Counted from the stretch's first letter, positions 8,516-17,449 are shown. The stretch is 64,000 bases of DNA from CAVPTL01 sp963729195 (GCA_963729195.1 CAVSNF010000019.1:434001-498000), one strand, 5' to 3'. Program-made: numbers and translations. Notes: generated by a model from the sequence alone, not told the origin.

Positions 8516-10135
8516 GTGAGTGTGAGCAACTCCCCGACGGTTGCGACCGGCGCCGGCGCGTTGGTCGCGGCGCTGGAGGCCCACGGCGTCGAGATCGTGT
8601 TCGGGATTCCCGGGCAGCATGCGCTGGGTCTGTGGGACGCGCTGGCCGACTCGTCGATCGAGCTGGTGGTGGTGCGTCACGAGCAGGCCGCGGCGTTCGC
8701 GGCGCAGGGATATGCCCGTACCTCTGACCGGGTCGGGGTCTGCGTCACTTCGACCGGCCCGGGAGCGTTCAACGCGTTCGCGGGCATGGGGGAGGCGGAT
8801 GCGTCGTCGTTGCCGGTGCTGCACATCACCACCCAGATTCTGAGTGACCCCGGGCAGCGGGGCTGGATGCACGAGACTTCCGGTCAGTCGTCCGCCTTTG
8901 CCGCTGTCACGCGCTATCACTCCCGCCCCCGCAGCCCTGAGGCCCTCGGCCGCGGCGGTGGACGAGGCGTTGACTGCGATCGCTGTGCGACCTGGCCCGG
9001 CCATGATCGAGGCGGCCATCGACGTCTTGGCGGCGCCGGTGGAGAGTGTGCCGGTGCGGGCAACGCCGGTGTCGCTGCCTGCCCCCGATCCCGCCGCAGT
9101 GGCGCGGGTGGTGGAGTTGCTGCGCGGCGCCCGCGCGCCGATGATCTTCGCCGGCGGCGGGGGGCGGCTGGCGGCTGAGCAGGTTACGCGGCTGGCCGAG
9201 GCGCTGGACGCTCCAGTGGTCACGAGCTACAACGGCAAAGGGGTGATCCCGTCAGGCCATCCGCTGCACGCGGGTTCTTCGTGTGAGGAGCAGGCGGTGA
9301 AGGCCTTGGTGGCCAACGCCGACGTGTGCCTGGCGCTGGGGACGCGGCTGGCCGAGGAGTACACCTGCTCATTGGACGGTGCCGTTCCCCGAGACGCTGG
9401 TGCAGGTTGATATCGACGCGGCTCGGCTGGGCGCGAACTATCCGATTGTGGAGGGCATCGTCTCCGACGTGGGGCTGTTCTGTGACGCCGTGCTGGCGCT
9501 GGGGCCGGACGCGGGCGCTCGCGACGGTACTGCTGACGCACGCGCCGCCCTGTCGGGGCGGGCGTCGGAGGTGGCAGCACAGGGATTCACGATCGAGCCT
9601 GAGCTGTTGCATGCGCTCGATCAGGCGCTTCCGGACGGGGCGATCGTCGTGTCCGACATGACGATCCTGGGCTATTGGGGCGTGCTCTACCTGGACGCCA
9701 AGCGGCCGGGTGGGTTCGCCTATCCGATGTCGGGCGCGCTGGGTTCGGGGATCTCGACCGGTCTGGGGACGGTCGCCGCCAATCCCGGCTCACCCACGGT
9801 GGTGCTGGTCGGCGACGGCGGCTTCCTGATGGGCGGCCACGAGCTGGTGACGGCTCAGCAGCACGGGCTGCACCAGATCACGCTGTTGGTCAATGACCGC
9901 TGCTACGGCGTGCTTCGCAACTATCAGCTGCAGAGCGGCAGACGGCCGGTCGGCGGTCGAGCTCAACTCTCCGGACTTCTCGAAGCTGGCGGAGGGGTAT
10001 GGGATCGGATATCGCCGGATCACCACCGCAGCAGAGTTGGCCGAGGCGCTCGAATGGGCGCTGGGCGAGGTGGCAGCGCGTTCGGTCATGATCGAGTTCG
10101 AGGGCGAGCTGCGCGCGCCCGGTCAGTCCATCTGA
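8516..10135 (+). CDS. Thiamine-diphosphate-dependent enzyme, acetolactate-synthase-like (frame broken)
   Basis: Three-domain POX/AHAS-type protein of about 539 aa. The N-terminal pyrimidine domain has VFGIPGQHALGLWDAL and the catalytic Glu in VVRHEQAAAFAAQGYAR. The middle domain is rich in hydrophobic strands (MIFAGGG). The C-terminal domain has the ThDP motif VLVGDGGFLMGGHEL followed by NDRCYGVL. Frame changes at about 8948, 9372 and 9950 are each cured by removing one doubled base. It could be an acetolactate synthase large subunit, but no small subunit is adjacent and the N-terminus is short, so a related 2-oxoacid decarboxylase is equally possible. Confidence 0.8.
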
Positions 10136-10963
10136 CTGGAGACGGGGATCTCCTGCTCTGACCAGCGCTCGTAGGCGCGGCTGAAGGCCGATAGCAGCGC
10201 GTGCGGTGAGATCTTCGGGTGAGGCTCGGCGCAGGCCTTGCGCCCAGCGTCCCCGCTCGGCGGCGCGATCTGCCAGCCAGGGGTGTTCGAGCTCTTCGGC
10301 GAGGGTGCGCCCGGCGTGGGCCCGTGCTTCGATCGCGGCTCGGATTCTGGGCGCTTCGGTGGGGCGCTGGTCGAGCCGTCGCAGGTCGATCAGGCAGGGC
10401 GGGCAGGGGCGGACGGTCACCCATTCCTGGCGAGGCCCTGCGCACATGCCGCAGATCGGGCATCCGTAGGCGGCGAGCCTGACCCGGTCGGCCGGTGCTG
10501 CGCCGGCTCCGAGCAGGTGCACCCATACCTGGTTGCGGTCGGGATCGTGGTCGGTGCCGGCGACGATCTCGAGCTCGCCGTCGTAGGGCCAGACGCGCAC
10601 CCGGTCGCCTCGGCGGAGCCCGGTGTGGCGGCAGACCGGTGCGGGTGGCGGCTCGGGGTCGCGCTCCGGCCACGGCTCGGGCTCGAACACTTCGAGGGGC
10701 ACGACGACGGTGCCGTCGCGGCTTGGCCATGGACGGCCGGAGGCGATCCATTCGGCGACCACTGCGCGGGCGTCGTTGAGGGCGCGGGTGAGCAGCGTGG
10801 CGGCCTCGACGCGGTCTTCGGAGTCGACGTGGCGATCGGGGTGGGCCTGCCGGATGCGGGCGCGCCATGCGGAGGCCAGTTGGGCATCATCGACGGGCGC
10901 GCGCAGGCCGAGCAGCCACAGCGCGCGTGCGCATTGTCGACCTGTGACGGGGGTTTGGCTCAC
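10123..10963 (-). CDS. J-domain protein with C-terminal zinc-binding cysteines (frame broken near its end)
   Basis: The N-terminus (ALWLLGLRAPVDDAQLASAW, then RIRQAHPDRHVDSEDR, then ATLLTRALNDAR) is a J-domain with the HPD tripeptide, which normally stimulates the ATPase of an Hsp70. The rest does not look like DnaJ: a strand-rich region with RRGDRVRVWPYDGELEIVAG is followed by CPICGMCAGPRQEW and CPPCL, a probable zinc site. A frame change near 10218 moves the tail to LLSAFSRAYERW...SSQMD, ending at 10123; the other frame just runs antisense into the previous gene. GTG 10963 overlaps the upstream stop by 4 bp, so the pair is coupled. Function unknown. Confidence 0.65.
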
Positions 10964-11466
10964 CGGCTCAGGGTAGCGGCCGCAGGCTCTGACGGTGAAC
11001 CCCTGACCTGCCATCGCCGTTCTCGGTGCCAGCGCTGGACGGTGCGTGCGCTGGGCGGCTCGACCAGGCCGTAGCTGCGGGCTTGGAGGCGTGTCGCCAC
11101 GGCGCCTGCGGTTTCGCCGGCAGCGAACAGTCGCTCCGCGTGCACGCGCAGCCGTGGCCAGGCGTACGACCCGGGTTGCGGGCGCGCAGGGCGGGCTCGA
11201 AGAGCGTCGATATGGGCCGACAGCGCCTTGCCCCGCGCTGCGGTCAAGCAGCCGTGCGCCTTCCACAGACGCGTCATCGTGAGCACAAAGTCGCGACCGC
11301 CCCGCTTCGTCAGAAACTCAACGCTGGCGTGGCTCTGGCAAAGCCACACCGCGACGCCATATCCCAGCCGCACCTCCTGCGTCTTCCCCCGCGTCCGATC
11401 GACGCAGATCGCGCACACCGGCTGTTTCACAGACATCCCACGTGCTTTGTAAAGCGAGTACGGCAT
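10960..11466 (-). CDS. Cys/His-motif protein with C-terminal helix-turn-helix-like region
   Basis: 168 aa. The N-terminal half holds CAICVDRTRGK and VWLCQSHAS, which together look like a small zinc-binding unit, then a helical segment (FVLTMTRLWKAHGCLTAAR). The C-terminal half reads ERLFAAGETAGAVATRLQA, then SARTVQRWHRERRW, which fits a helix-turn-helix of the terminase/transposase-like or regulator type. No enzyme motif is visible. It is the first gene of a two-gene unit with the J-domain protein, coupled by a GTGA overlap (10960-10963). A DNA-binding role is inferred; the partner and target are not known. Confidence 0.6.
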   Translation of the reverse strand: MPYSLYKARGMSVKQPVCAICVDRTRGKTQEVRLGYGVAVWLCQSHASVEFLTKRGGRDFVLTMTRLWKAHGCLTAARGKALSAHIDALRARPARPQPGSYAWPRLRVHAERLFAAGETAGAVATRLQARSYGLVEPPSARTVQRWHRERRWQVRGSPSEPAAATLSR

Positions 11467-11538
11467 GGCCGGGAGTGTGACGCGGGAAGTGTGTCGCGTG
11501 GGTGACGAGGTGTGGGGGAAATCAATTGGGTTTCACTC

Positions 11539-11623
11539 GCACCGCCAACTGGCGTTGCCACGGGACTCTGGGCCAAATGTCACGAAACGCAATTGGCATT
11601 CGCCGGCACCGCCAAGTGGCGTT
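11539..11623. repeat. Pair of 18-bp palindromic repeats
   Basis: GCACCGCCAACTGGCGTT (11539-11556) and GCACCGCCAAGTGGCGTT (11606-11623) differ at one base. Each contains the near-palindrome CGCCAASTGGCG. Between them GAAACGCAATTGGC (11584-11597) is an imperfect reverse copy of the second element with its flank. Confidence 0.6.
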
Positions 11624-11661
11624 TCTTGGTGGCGTGGCGGTTTTGGCGTAGTTGCGGGGTC

Positions 11662-11715
11662 GTGCTCGCCGCCGGCAGCCAGCCAGCTCTCCGGTGGAGC
11701 GCTGGCTGCCGGCTG
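11662..11715. repeat. Hairpin repeat, copy A
   Basis: 54-bp element, identical to copy B at 52 positions. Perfect 13-bp inverted repeat GCCGGCAGCCAGC (11671-11683) / GCTGGCTGCCGGC (11701-11713) with a 17-nt spacer that can form a further short stem. No T-run follows on either strand. Confidence 0.75.
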
Positions 11716-11757
11716 GCGTTGGGGGTGAGGGTGGTGGGGTTGTGTGTTTGGGGGGTT

Positions 11758-11811
11758 GTGCTCGCCGCCGGCAGCCAGCCAGCTCTCATGTGGAGCGCTG
11801 GCTGCCGGCTG
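11758..11811. repeat. Hairpin repeat, copy B
   Basis: Second copy of the 54-bp element, same orientation, 96 bp downstream of copy A. The arms are 11767-11779 and 11797-11809. The only two differences from copy A (CCGG to CATG) lie in the loop, so the stem is fully kept. Confidence 0.75.
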
Positions 11812-11920
11812 CGCCGGAGCTTCGCCGGCGGCAAACAAAAACAAAAATCTGATCTAGCCGGTGCCGGCCAGGAGAGGAGCGTTCCCACGGTTTGCGCGCC
11901 GCCAGCGGTGGGGTCGCCGA

Positions 11921-11926
11921 TAGACT
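11921..11926 (+). promoter_or_regulatory. -10 box of the aminotransferase operon
   Basis: TAGACT lies 13 nt before the ATG at 11934 and supports that start over an open frame reaching back to 11892. Confidence 0.4.
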
Positions 11927-11933
11927 CGCGCCC

Positions 11934-13226
11934 ATGACCATCTCTGACATCGACTACTCAATGACCGCCAGCCCGGGCAAGGTATTGCCGATCGCCGAGC
12001 GTGCCCACGGCTGTTACATCGAGGCCGGCGGGCGCACCTACCTGGACGCCTGCGGAGGCGCCATGGTGATGCTGCTCGGCCACAGCCATCCGCGGCTGGT
12101 CAAGGCGCTCGAGCGCCAGGCCTCAGAACTCGCCTTCACCTACCGCTTCTCGTTTCGAAACCAGCCGATGCTGGACCTCGCCGAGCGCATCCGGCGGATC
12201 GCGCCCGGCGAACTCGAGTGGTGTTTCTTCAACTCCTCGGGCTCCGAAGCCAACGAATCGGCGATGCATCTGGCCGTGCTCTACTGGGAGCTCCAGGGCA
12301 AGCCTGGCAAGATCGAGTTCCTGTCGCGCGTCACCAGCTATCACGGGTCGACACTGGGCGCCTTGTCGCTCTCCGGCTCGCGCTGGCGGGCACCGTTCGA
12401 GCTGCTGCTCCAAAAGTACGCGACGGTGCCCAACTCGGACACCGCCGAGGAGGGGGCCGCGGCGCTCGAGGCGGCCATCCAGTCGCGCGGCGCAGACCAC
12501 GTCGCCGCGTTTGTGCTCGAGCCGATGACCGGCTCGTCCGGCGCCGCGGTCGATCTGCCCGACGGCTACCTGAAAGCGGTGCGCGAGGTCTGCGATCGCC
12601 ACGACGTGCTGCTGGTCGCAGATGAGATCGTCACCGGCTTCGGTCGTACCGGCAAATGGTTTGCGAGCGAGCACTTCGGCGCGACGCCGGACGTGATCAC
12701 CTTCGGCAAAGGCATCGGCGGCGGCGTGATCCCGCTCTCGGGGATGGTGGCGACCAAACAGATCCGCGAGGTCGTGTCCGAGTCGCCGTCGGGCTTCTCC
12801 TACGGCCACACCTTCTCCGGCTACCCGCTTGGCTGCGCCGTCGGCTGCGAGGTGATCGACATCGTCGAGGACGAGGGCCTGGTGCAGGCATCGGCAGACA
12901 AGGGCGCGCGTCTGCGCTCGATGCTGGAGGAGCTGCAGAGCCGGCATCCGATCATGCACGCGCTGCGAGGACGCGGCCTGCTGCAAGGAGTGGAACTCCG
13001 TCACCCGTCGGGCGCCCGCTTCGCCGAATCGGACGGCATGTCCTACGGTCTCGCAGGCGCTGCCCGCGAGCGCGACCTGATGATCTACGGCTGCCCGACC
13101 CCGGTCGGGAATGAGCACATGGACGCGATCCTGGTGGCGCCGCCGCTGATCATCACCGACGACGAGGTCGACGAGTTGATCACCAAGCTCGACGGCGCGC
13201 TGGAGGCGGTCGAGCACAAGCTGTGA
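11934..13226 (+). CDS. Class-III PLP-dependent aminotransferase
   Basis: 430 aa, uninterrupted. The fold-type I class-III features are present: the early GGRTYLDACGGAMVMLLGH segment, FFNSSGSEANESAMHLA (phosphate and substrate loop), the PLP-ring Asp in LLVADEIVTGFGRTGKWFA, and the Schiff-base lysine in ITFGKGIGGGVIPL near residue 258. Relatives use omega-amino acids or diamines as amino donors; the exact substrate cannot be read here. It is the first gene of a two-gene unit with a group-II decarboxylase (GTGA overlap at 13223), which suggests the pair handles one amine or amino acid. Confidence 0.9.
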   Translation: MTISDIDYSMTASPGKVLPIAERAHGCYIEAGGRTYLDACGGAMVMLLGHSHPRLVKALERQASELAFTYRFSFRNQPMLDLAERIRRIAPGELEWCFFNSSGSEANESAMHLAVLYWELQGKPGKIEFLSRVTSYHGSTLGALSLSGSRWRAPFELLLQKYATVPNSDTAEEGAAALEAAIQSRGADHVAAFVLEPMTGSSGAAVDLPDGYLKAVREVCDRHDVLLVADEIVTGFGRTGKWFASEHFGATPDVITFGKGIGGGVIPLSGMVATKQIREVVSESPSGFSYGHTFSGYPLGCAVGCEVIDIVEDEGLVQASADKGARLRSMLEELQSRHPIMHALRGRGLLQGVELRHPSGARFAESDGMSYGLAGAARERDLMIYGCPTPVGNEHMDAILVAPPLIITDDEVDELITKLDGALEAVEHKL

Positions 13227-14647
13227 GCAGCGGGCCGTCCAACGACGAGCTGCGCGCGGCGCTCCATCAGGCCGCCGATTGGGCGGCTGACTTCATCGAG
13301 CACGTGGACGAGCTGCCGGTGGCCTCGCGCGTTCGGCCGGGAGATGTCCGAGCCGCGCTTCCCCAACACCCGCCTGTCGCCGGCGAGTCGCTCCAAGCGA
13401 TGATCGACGATGTTGACCGGGTGATCGTGCCGGGATTGACGCATTGGAACCATCCCGGCTTTCTCGCGTACTTCGCCAACACCGGCTCGGGCCCGGGGAT
13501 CCTCGCCGAGATGATGGCGGCGACCCTGAACGTCAACGCGATGCTGTGGCAAACCTCGCCGGCGGCCACCGAGCTCGAGCAGGTGGTGCTGGAGTGGGTC
13601 GCGGAGCTGGTGGGATTGCCGGCCGGGCTGTTTGGCCAGATCACCGACTCGGCGTCGACCTCGACCTTCACCGCGCTTGCCGGAGCCCGGGAGGCTGCCG
13701 GCCAGGACGTGCGAGACCGAGGCATGGCCGGTCGTTCTGACCTGCCTCAGCTGCGGGTGTACGCATCCAGCGAGGCCCACTCGTCGGTCGAGAAGGCGTG
13801 CATCGCACTGGGGCTGGGCCGCGACGGTTTCGTGCCCATCGGTGTCGATGCGCAGTACCGCATGAAGGTCGACGAGCTGACCGCCGCGATCGAGGCGGAT
13901 GTCGCAGCCGGGCGACGGCCGATCGCAATCGTGGCGACAGTCGGGACGACCTCGTCCACCAGCATCGACCCGGTCGGCGAGGTCGCCGACGTGTGCGCGC
14001 GGCTCGGTCTGTGGCTGCACGTGGACGCGGCCTACGGCGGCGCCGCGGCGGTGGTGCCGGAGATGCGGTGGGTGCTCGACGACTGCGACCGCGCCGACTC
14101 GATCGTGATCAACCCGCACAAGTGGATGCTGGTGCCGATGGACTGCAGCCTGCTCTGGACACGGCGCCCCGAATCGCTGCGCGCCGCCTTCTCACTGGTG
14201 CCCGACTACCTGCGCACCGAGCAGGACGACGTCATCAACCTGATGGACTACGGCCTGACGCTCGGCCGGCGTTTCCGGTCGTTGAAGCTGTGGATGGTGC
14301 TACGCGCATACGGCGCCGACGGCCTGGCCGCGGTGATCGGCGAGCACGTGCGACTTGCCCGCCTGGTGGAGTCGTGGGCAGACGCTGCGTCTGACTGGGA
14401 GCTGCTGGCTCCGGTGCCGTTCTCGACGGTCAACCTCCGTCACCGCCCACCGGGTGTGGACGACGAGACCGAGCTGGAGCGACACAACCAGCAGATTCTG
14501 CAAGCTGTGAACGACACCGGAGAGGTGTATCTCTCGCACACTCAGCTTGCGGGACGGTTCGCGATCCACCTGGCGGTGGGCAACGGCGCCACCAGTGAGG
14601 CCCACGTGAGCCGCGCGTGGGAGCTCCTGCAGGAGGCCGCGGGCTAG
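13223..14647 (+). CDS. PLP-dependent group-II (aromatic-L-amino-acid type) decarboxylase
   Basis: 474 aa. Typical landmarks: HPGFLAYFANTGSGPGIL, TDSASTSTFTALAGAREAAG, SSEAHSSVEKACIALGLG, the cofactor Asp in LWLHVDAAYGGAA, and the PLP lysine in INPHKWMLVPMDC near residue 299. C-terminal VNLRHRPPG matches the small domain of this family. The fold family covers tryptophan, tyrosine and DOPA decarboxylases and related aldehyde synthases, so the substrate is open. GTG start in a 4-bp overlap with the aminotransferase gene; its stop overlaps the convergent AI-2E gene at a shared CTAG. Confidence 0.9.
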   Translation: MSSGPSNDELRAALHQAADWAADFIEHVDELPVASRVRPGDVRAALPQHPPVAGESLQAMIDDVDRVIVPGLTHWNHPGFLAYFANTGSGPGILAEMMAATLNVNAMLWQTSPAATELEQVVLEWVAELVGLPAGLFGQITDSASTSTFTALAGAREAAGQDVRDRGMAGRSDLPQLRVYASSEAHSSVEKACIALGLGRDGFVPIGVDAQYRMKVDELTAAIEADVAAGRRPIAIVATVGTTSSTSIDPVGEVADVCARLGLWLHVDAAYGGAAAVVPEMRWVLDDCDRADSIVINPHKWMLVPMDCSLLWTRRPESLRAAFSLVPDYLRTEQDDVINLMDYGLTLGRRFRSLKLWMVLRAYGADGLAAVIGEHVRLARLVESWADAASDWELLAPVPFSTVNLRHRPPGVDDETELERHNQQILQAVNDTGEVYLSHTQLAGRFAIHLAVGNGATSEAHVSRAWELLQEAAG

Positions 14648-15702
14648 CCGGGTTCGGCTGCGGGTGTCGCCGGCGGGGCAGGAGCTGTGCGGCGCCGGTC
14701 GGCGAGCAGATCGCGGGCAATCACCTGGATCGAGCCCGCCACTGGGATCGCGACCAGCGCGCCCAGCACTCCCAGGAGTGCTCCGCCGACAAGCACGGCC
14801 ACCAGCACCAGAAACGCCGAGAGCTGCACCGTCTTGCGATAGACGATCGGCTGCAACACATGGTTTTCGACCTGCTGGTAGACGATGTTGATGACCAACA
14901 TGATGATGCCCGCGGTTGGCCCCTGGGCGGCGAATGCCACGCCGATGGCGGCGATCGCCCCGACGGTCGCGCCGATCAGCGGCACCAGGTCAAAGACACC
15001 CATGAGGATGCCCAGCGCCGCGGCGTAGGGCACTCCCAGGATCCACAGCGAGATCCCGGTGACGAGCCCCGCGATCACCGAGATCGCGAGGTTTCCGATG
15101 ACATAGCCGCCCACCTGGCGGTTGACATCCACCGCCAGTCGGCTGACCCGCTCCGCCCGCTTTTCGGGGAGCAGGGAGAGCACCCCGGCGCTGAGAGTGG
15201 GGAGTTCGAGCATCAAAAACAGGGTGAGGAAGATCGCCGTGATCGTCTCGGCCACGCCCGTGACCACCTTGTCGGCGGCGCCGAACACCTTCTCGGGCAG
15301 CTTCCCGGCCGCGGCGCTGGCCTTGGAGACAAGGTGGTAGCGCTTGTTGAGGTCGTTCAGGGTGGGGTCCTTCTTGAGCTTGTCGACGTACCCCGGCGCC
15401 GCCTGTTGCAGGTTGTCGGTCTGGTTGATGATGGGCACGGCCAGCGCCACCACGAACAAGCCGATCAGCACCAGCAGGCCGATGAACACCGAAGCGACCG
15501 CGAGTCCGCGCGGAAGCCAGCGCTGGATCAGCACCACGGCCGGGTTCAGGGCGACCGCCAAAAACAGCGAGACGGCGAGCAGGATCAGCACGTCACGGGC
15601 CGCGCTCAGCACCTCGACCAGCGCGAATGCGGCCAGCACGATCGTGAGCACCTTGACCACGGTGCGTGCCCTCACCTCGACCAACATCTGCTGGGGGTTC
15701 AT
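14644..15702 (-). CDS. AI-2E family transporter (putative permease)
   Basis: 352 aa with about eight hydrophobic helices: a pair near the N-terminus (VLTIVLAAFALVEVL and DVLILLAVSLFLAVALNP), a long extracytoplasmic helical section, then closely packed helices including GILMGVFDLVPLIGATVGA and the family segment YQQVENHVLQPIVYRKTVQL. Family members include AI-2 exporters and Na+/H+ antiporters, so the name does not fix the substrate. The C-terminus is a short Pro/Ala-rich tail. Stop codon shared with the convergent decarboxylase gene. Confidence 0.88.
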   Translation of the reverse strand: MNPQQMLVEVRARTVVKVLTIVLAAFALVEVLSAARDVLILLAVSLFLAVALNPAVVLIQRWLPRGLAVASVFIGLLVLIGLFVVALAVPIINQTDNLQQAAPGYVDKLKKDPTLNDLNKRYHLVSKASAAAGKLPEKVFGAADKVVTGVAETITAIFLTLFLMLELPTLSAGVLSLLPEKRAERVSRLAVDVNRQVGGYVIGNLAISVIAGLVTGISLWILGVPYAAALGILMGVFDLVPLIGATVGAIAAIGVAFAAQGPTAGIIMLVINIVYQQVENHVLQPIVYRKTVQLSAFLVLVAVLVGGALLGVLGALVAIPVAGSIQVIARDLLADRRRTAPAPPATPAAEPG

Positions 15703-15742
15703 CTCGCAGACCAGTTCGAGGCCGGCGAGCGTACCCCTGCGG

Positions 15743-16384
15743 TCAGGTGGTGCTGGGCAGGCCCTCCGGCCCCAGCACGATCGCCACCGTGGTCAGGTCG
15801 GCGGGCACGCCGGTCGCGTCGGCGAGGGCTACCGGTGCGCCGAGTCCGAGCTGGGCGGCCACGGCTTTCGCCGGCGCCTTCTTCCCGGGCGGGTACACCA
15901 CCTCGGTGGAGTCGACGGTCACGCCACCGTCGGTGTCGGTCGTGTCGACGATCTTCCATCCGGCCTGGGTGAGGGTGTTCTGAGCGTCACCGGCGGCCCC
16001 GGTGATGCCGTTGCCGTTGACGATGGTGACCTTCACCTCTTTCCAGGGAATTGGATTGGTGCCACCGCCGGTGTCGCCGGTCGAGGCGGGTGGGTTTCCA
16101 CCGGTTGAGTTCTGCGGCTGTGTGTTGGCGGATGTCGGAGTGGAGCTGGTATCGCTGGACGACCCGGTCGCGTCGCGAATCACCCAAAACAGGGCGACCA
16201 CGGCGACGATCAGCGCGATCACGGAAAGCACCCGGGCGGTGGGGAAACCGCGGCCGCGGGCAGCGATTCCCTGGGCCTCCAGACGCCGCGTGAACCAGTC
16301 GTCCAACCCCTCGTCGCCCCGCGGAGGACCTACCGGCGCGGCTGGGATCTGAGGGTCATCATCTCGTGTTTCGATTCGTGCCAT
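15743..16384 (-). CDS. LytR C-terminal-domain (LytR_C) membrane protein
   Basis: 213 aa. A cytoplasmic N-terminus of about 50 residues precedes one membrane helix (VLSVIALIVAVVALFWVI), then a low-complexity Ser/Thr/Asn/Gly linker, then a LytR_C domain: VKVTIVNGNGITGAAGDA, followed by STEVVYPPGKKAPAKAVA. This domain is found C-terminally in LytR-CpsA-Psr ligases and alone in membrane-anchored proteins such as this, exposed at the cell wall. The catalytic LCP domain is absent. Probable envelope role. Confidence 0.8.
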   Translation of the reverse strand: MARIETRDDDPQIPAAPVGPPRGDEGLDDWFTRRLEAQGIAARGRGFPTARVLSVIALIVAVVALFWVIRDATGSSSDTSSTPTSANTQPQNSTGGNPPASTGDTGGGTNPIPWKEVKVTIVNGNGITGAAGDAQNTLTQAGWKIVDTTDTDGGVTVDSTEVVYPPGKKAPAKAVAAQLGLGAPVALADATGVPADLTTVAIVLGPEGLPSTT

Positions 16385-16402
16385 AACCTCGAAGCTGTTG
16401 GG

Positions 16403-16420
16403 TGAAACGGCGCCGTTTCA
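16403..16420. promoter_or_regulatory. Perfect 18-bp palindrome between divergent genes
   Basis: TGAAACGGCGCCGTTTCA is a perfect dyad 18 nt before the LytR_C start (16384) and 28 nt before the beta-lactamase-like start (16448). Length and symmetry fit an operator for a dimeric regulator; none is encoded beside it. Confidence 0.5.
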
Positions 16421-16432
16421 CATCACTCTGCC

Positions 16433-16438
16433 TAGGAT
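16433..16438 (+). promoter_or_regulatory. -10 box of the beta-lactamase-like gene
   Basis: TAGGAT lies 15 nt before the ATG at 16448. The palindrome at 16403 would lie just upstream, overlapping the spacer and -35 area. Confidence 0.4.
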
Positions 16439-16447
16439 GATGCGCCG

Positions 16448-17449
16448 ATGCCCCTGCAAATCATAGATACATGGACACAAACGTCAAACGTCCCGGGTGT
16501 CGCAGCGGCCGTAATTGGGCCCGACGGTGAACTTGAATCGAGGCTCGCAGGTGCAGGTGCCAGCACTAGTCTATTCGCACTGGCGTCACTGACGAAGCCA
16601 CTTGTGGCAACCGCGGTGATGATCGCGGTGGAGGAGGGCGCACTGGAACTCGATGCTCCCGTGGCCGAGTATCTGCCCCAATATCGCGATCAGAGCAGGC
16701 GAGCCATCACTCCGCGACACCTTTTGTCCCACGCCTCCGGGTTGCCGGAGGTCGGTCCCCGCGGGGTGGCGGCGGTCGACGTCGAACCGGTGTGTGCGCC
16801 GGCGACTCGCAGGATCTACTCCAACGAGGGGTATGCGGTGCTGGGCGAGGTGATCGCGCATGCGACCGGCATCGATCACGCCTCGTACGTGCGTGAGGCG
16901 GTGTTCGAGCCGCTGGGGATGGATGCGTTTCTGGGCCTGCCGGAGAGCGAGTATGAGCGGGCGCTGGACGTGCGTGAGCCGGGGCTGGCCGGCTCGGGAA
17001 TCGCGCTCTTCAACAGCGCCGAGTGGCGGCGGCGAGCCACCGCCGCCGGCGGCGCATTTGCCACGGCGGGGGCGTACGGGCGATTCGTGCAGCTGTTGCT
17101 GAACCGCGGTGCCCCGCTGCTTGCACCCGAGACGTTCGCCGAGATGACCGCCGTTGCCTATCCCGGACTGGCGGGCGGCATCGAGTCGTTCCGAACCTGG
17201 GACGTTGCCGATTGGTCGCTGGGGTGTGATGTCCGCGGCGCCAAGCAGCCGCACTGGACGGGCACGCGCACCTCGCCGCGCACGCTGTCGCACTTCGGCG
17301 CTTCGGGAACCCTGTTCTTTGCCGACCCGGCTGCGGGAGTGGGGCTGGTGTGCCTCGCCAACCGCAGTACCTACTCGGGCTGGAGCATGCGGCCCGGCGC
17401 CTGGCCCGACCTGTGTGACGGCGTGATCGACGAGTGGGGCGCGCGGTGA
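16448..17449 (+). CDS. Serine hydrolase, class C beta-lactamase / DD-peptidase-like family
   Basis: 333 aa. Active-site motifs: SLTK at about residues 47-50 (SxxK nucleophile and base), YSNEGYAVLGE near 124 (YxN) and HFGASG near 281 in the place of the KTG box. No signal peptide is seen, so the enzyme is probably cytoplasmic, more like esterases and amidases of this family than a secreted beta-lactamase. GTGA overlap with the NUDIX gene indicates an operon. Confidence 0.85.
   Translation: MPLQIIDTWTQTSNVPGVAAAVIGPDGELESRLAGAGASTSLFALASLTKPLVATAVMIAVEEGALELDAPVAEYLPQYRDQSRRAITPRHLLSHASGLPEVGPRGVAAVDVEPVCAPATRRIYSNEGYAVLGEVIAHATGIDHASYVREAVFEPLGMDAFLGLPESEYERALDVREPGLAGSGIALFNSAEWRRRATAAGGAFATAGAYGRFVQLLLNRGAPLLAPETFAEMTAVAYPGLAGGIESFRTWDVADWSLGCDVRGAKQPHWTGTRTSPRTLSHFGASGTLFFADPAAGVGLVCLANRSTYSGWSMRPGAWPDLCDGVIDEWGAR

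Larger units (their letters stand above)
11467..11933. other. 467-bp non-coding region with nested repeats
   Basis: No convincing gene. The region separates the divergent Cys/HTH gene and the aminotransferase gene. It holds two short repeats around 11539 and 11606, two long hairpin repeats (11662 and 11758), a G-rich, T-interrupted stretch (11716-11757), an A-rich patch (11833-11850) and a -10 box at 11921. Confidence 0.7.

Noticed and set aside
14617..15972. 450-codon plus-strand open frame
   Set aside because: Antisense to the intact AI-2E transporter; extremely rich in Gln, His, Asp and Arg, as expected for the complement of membrane-helix codons.
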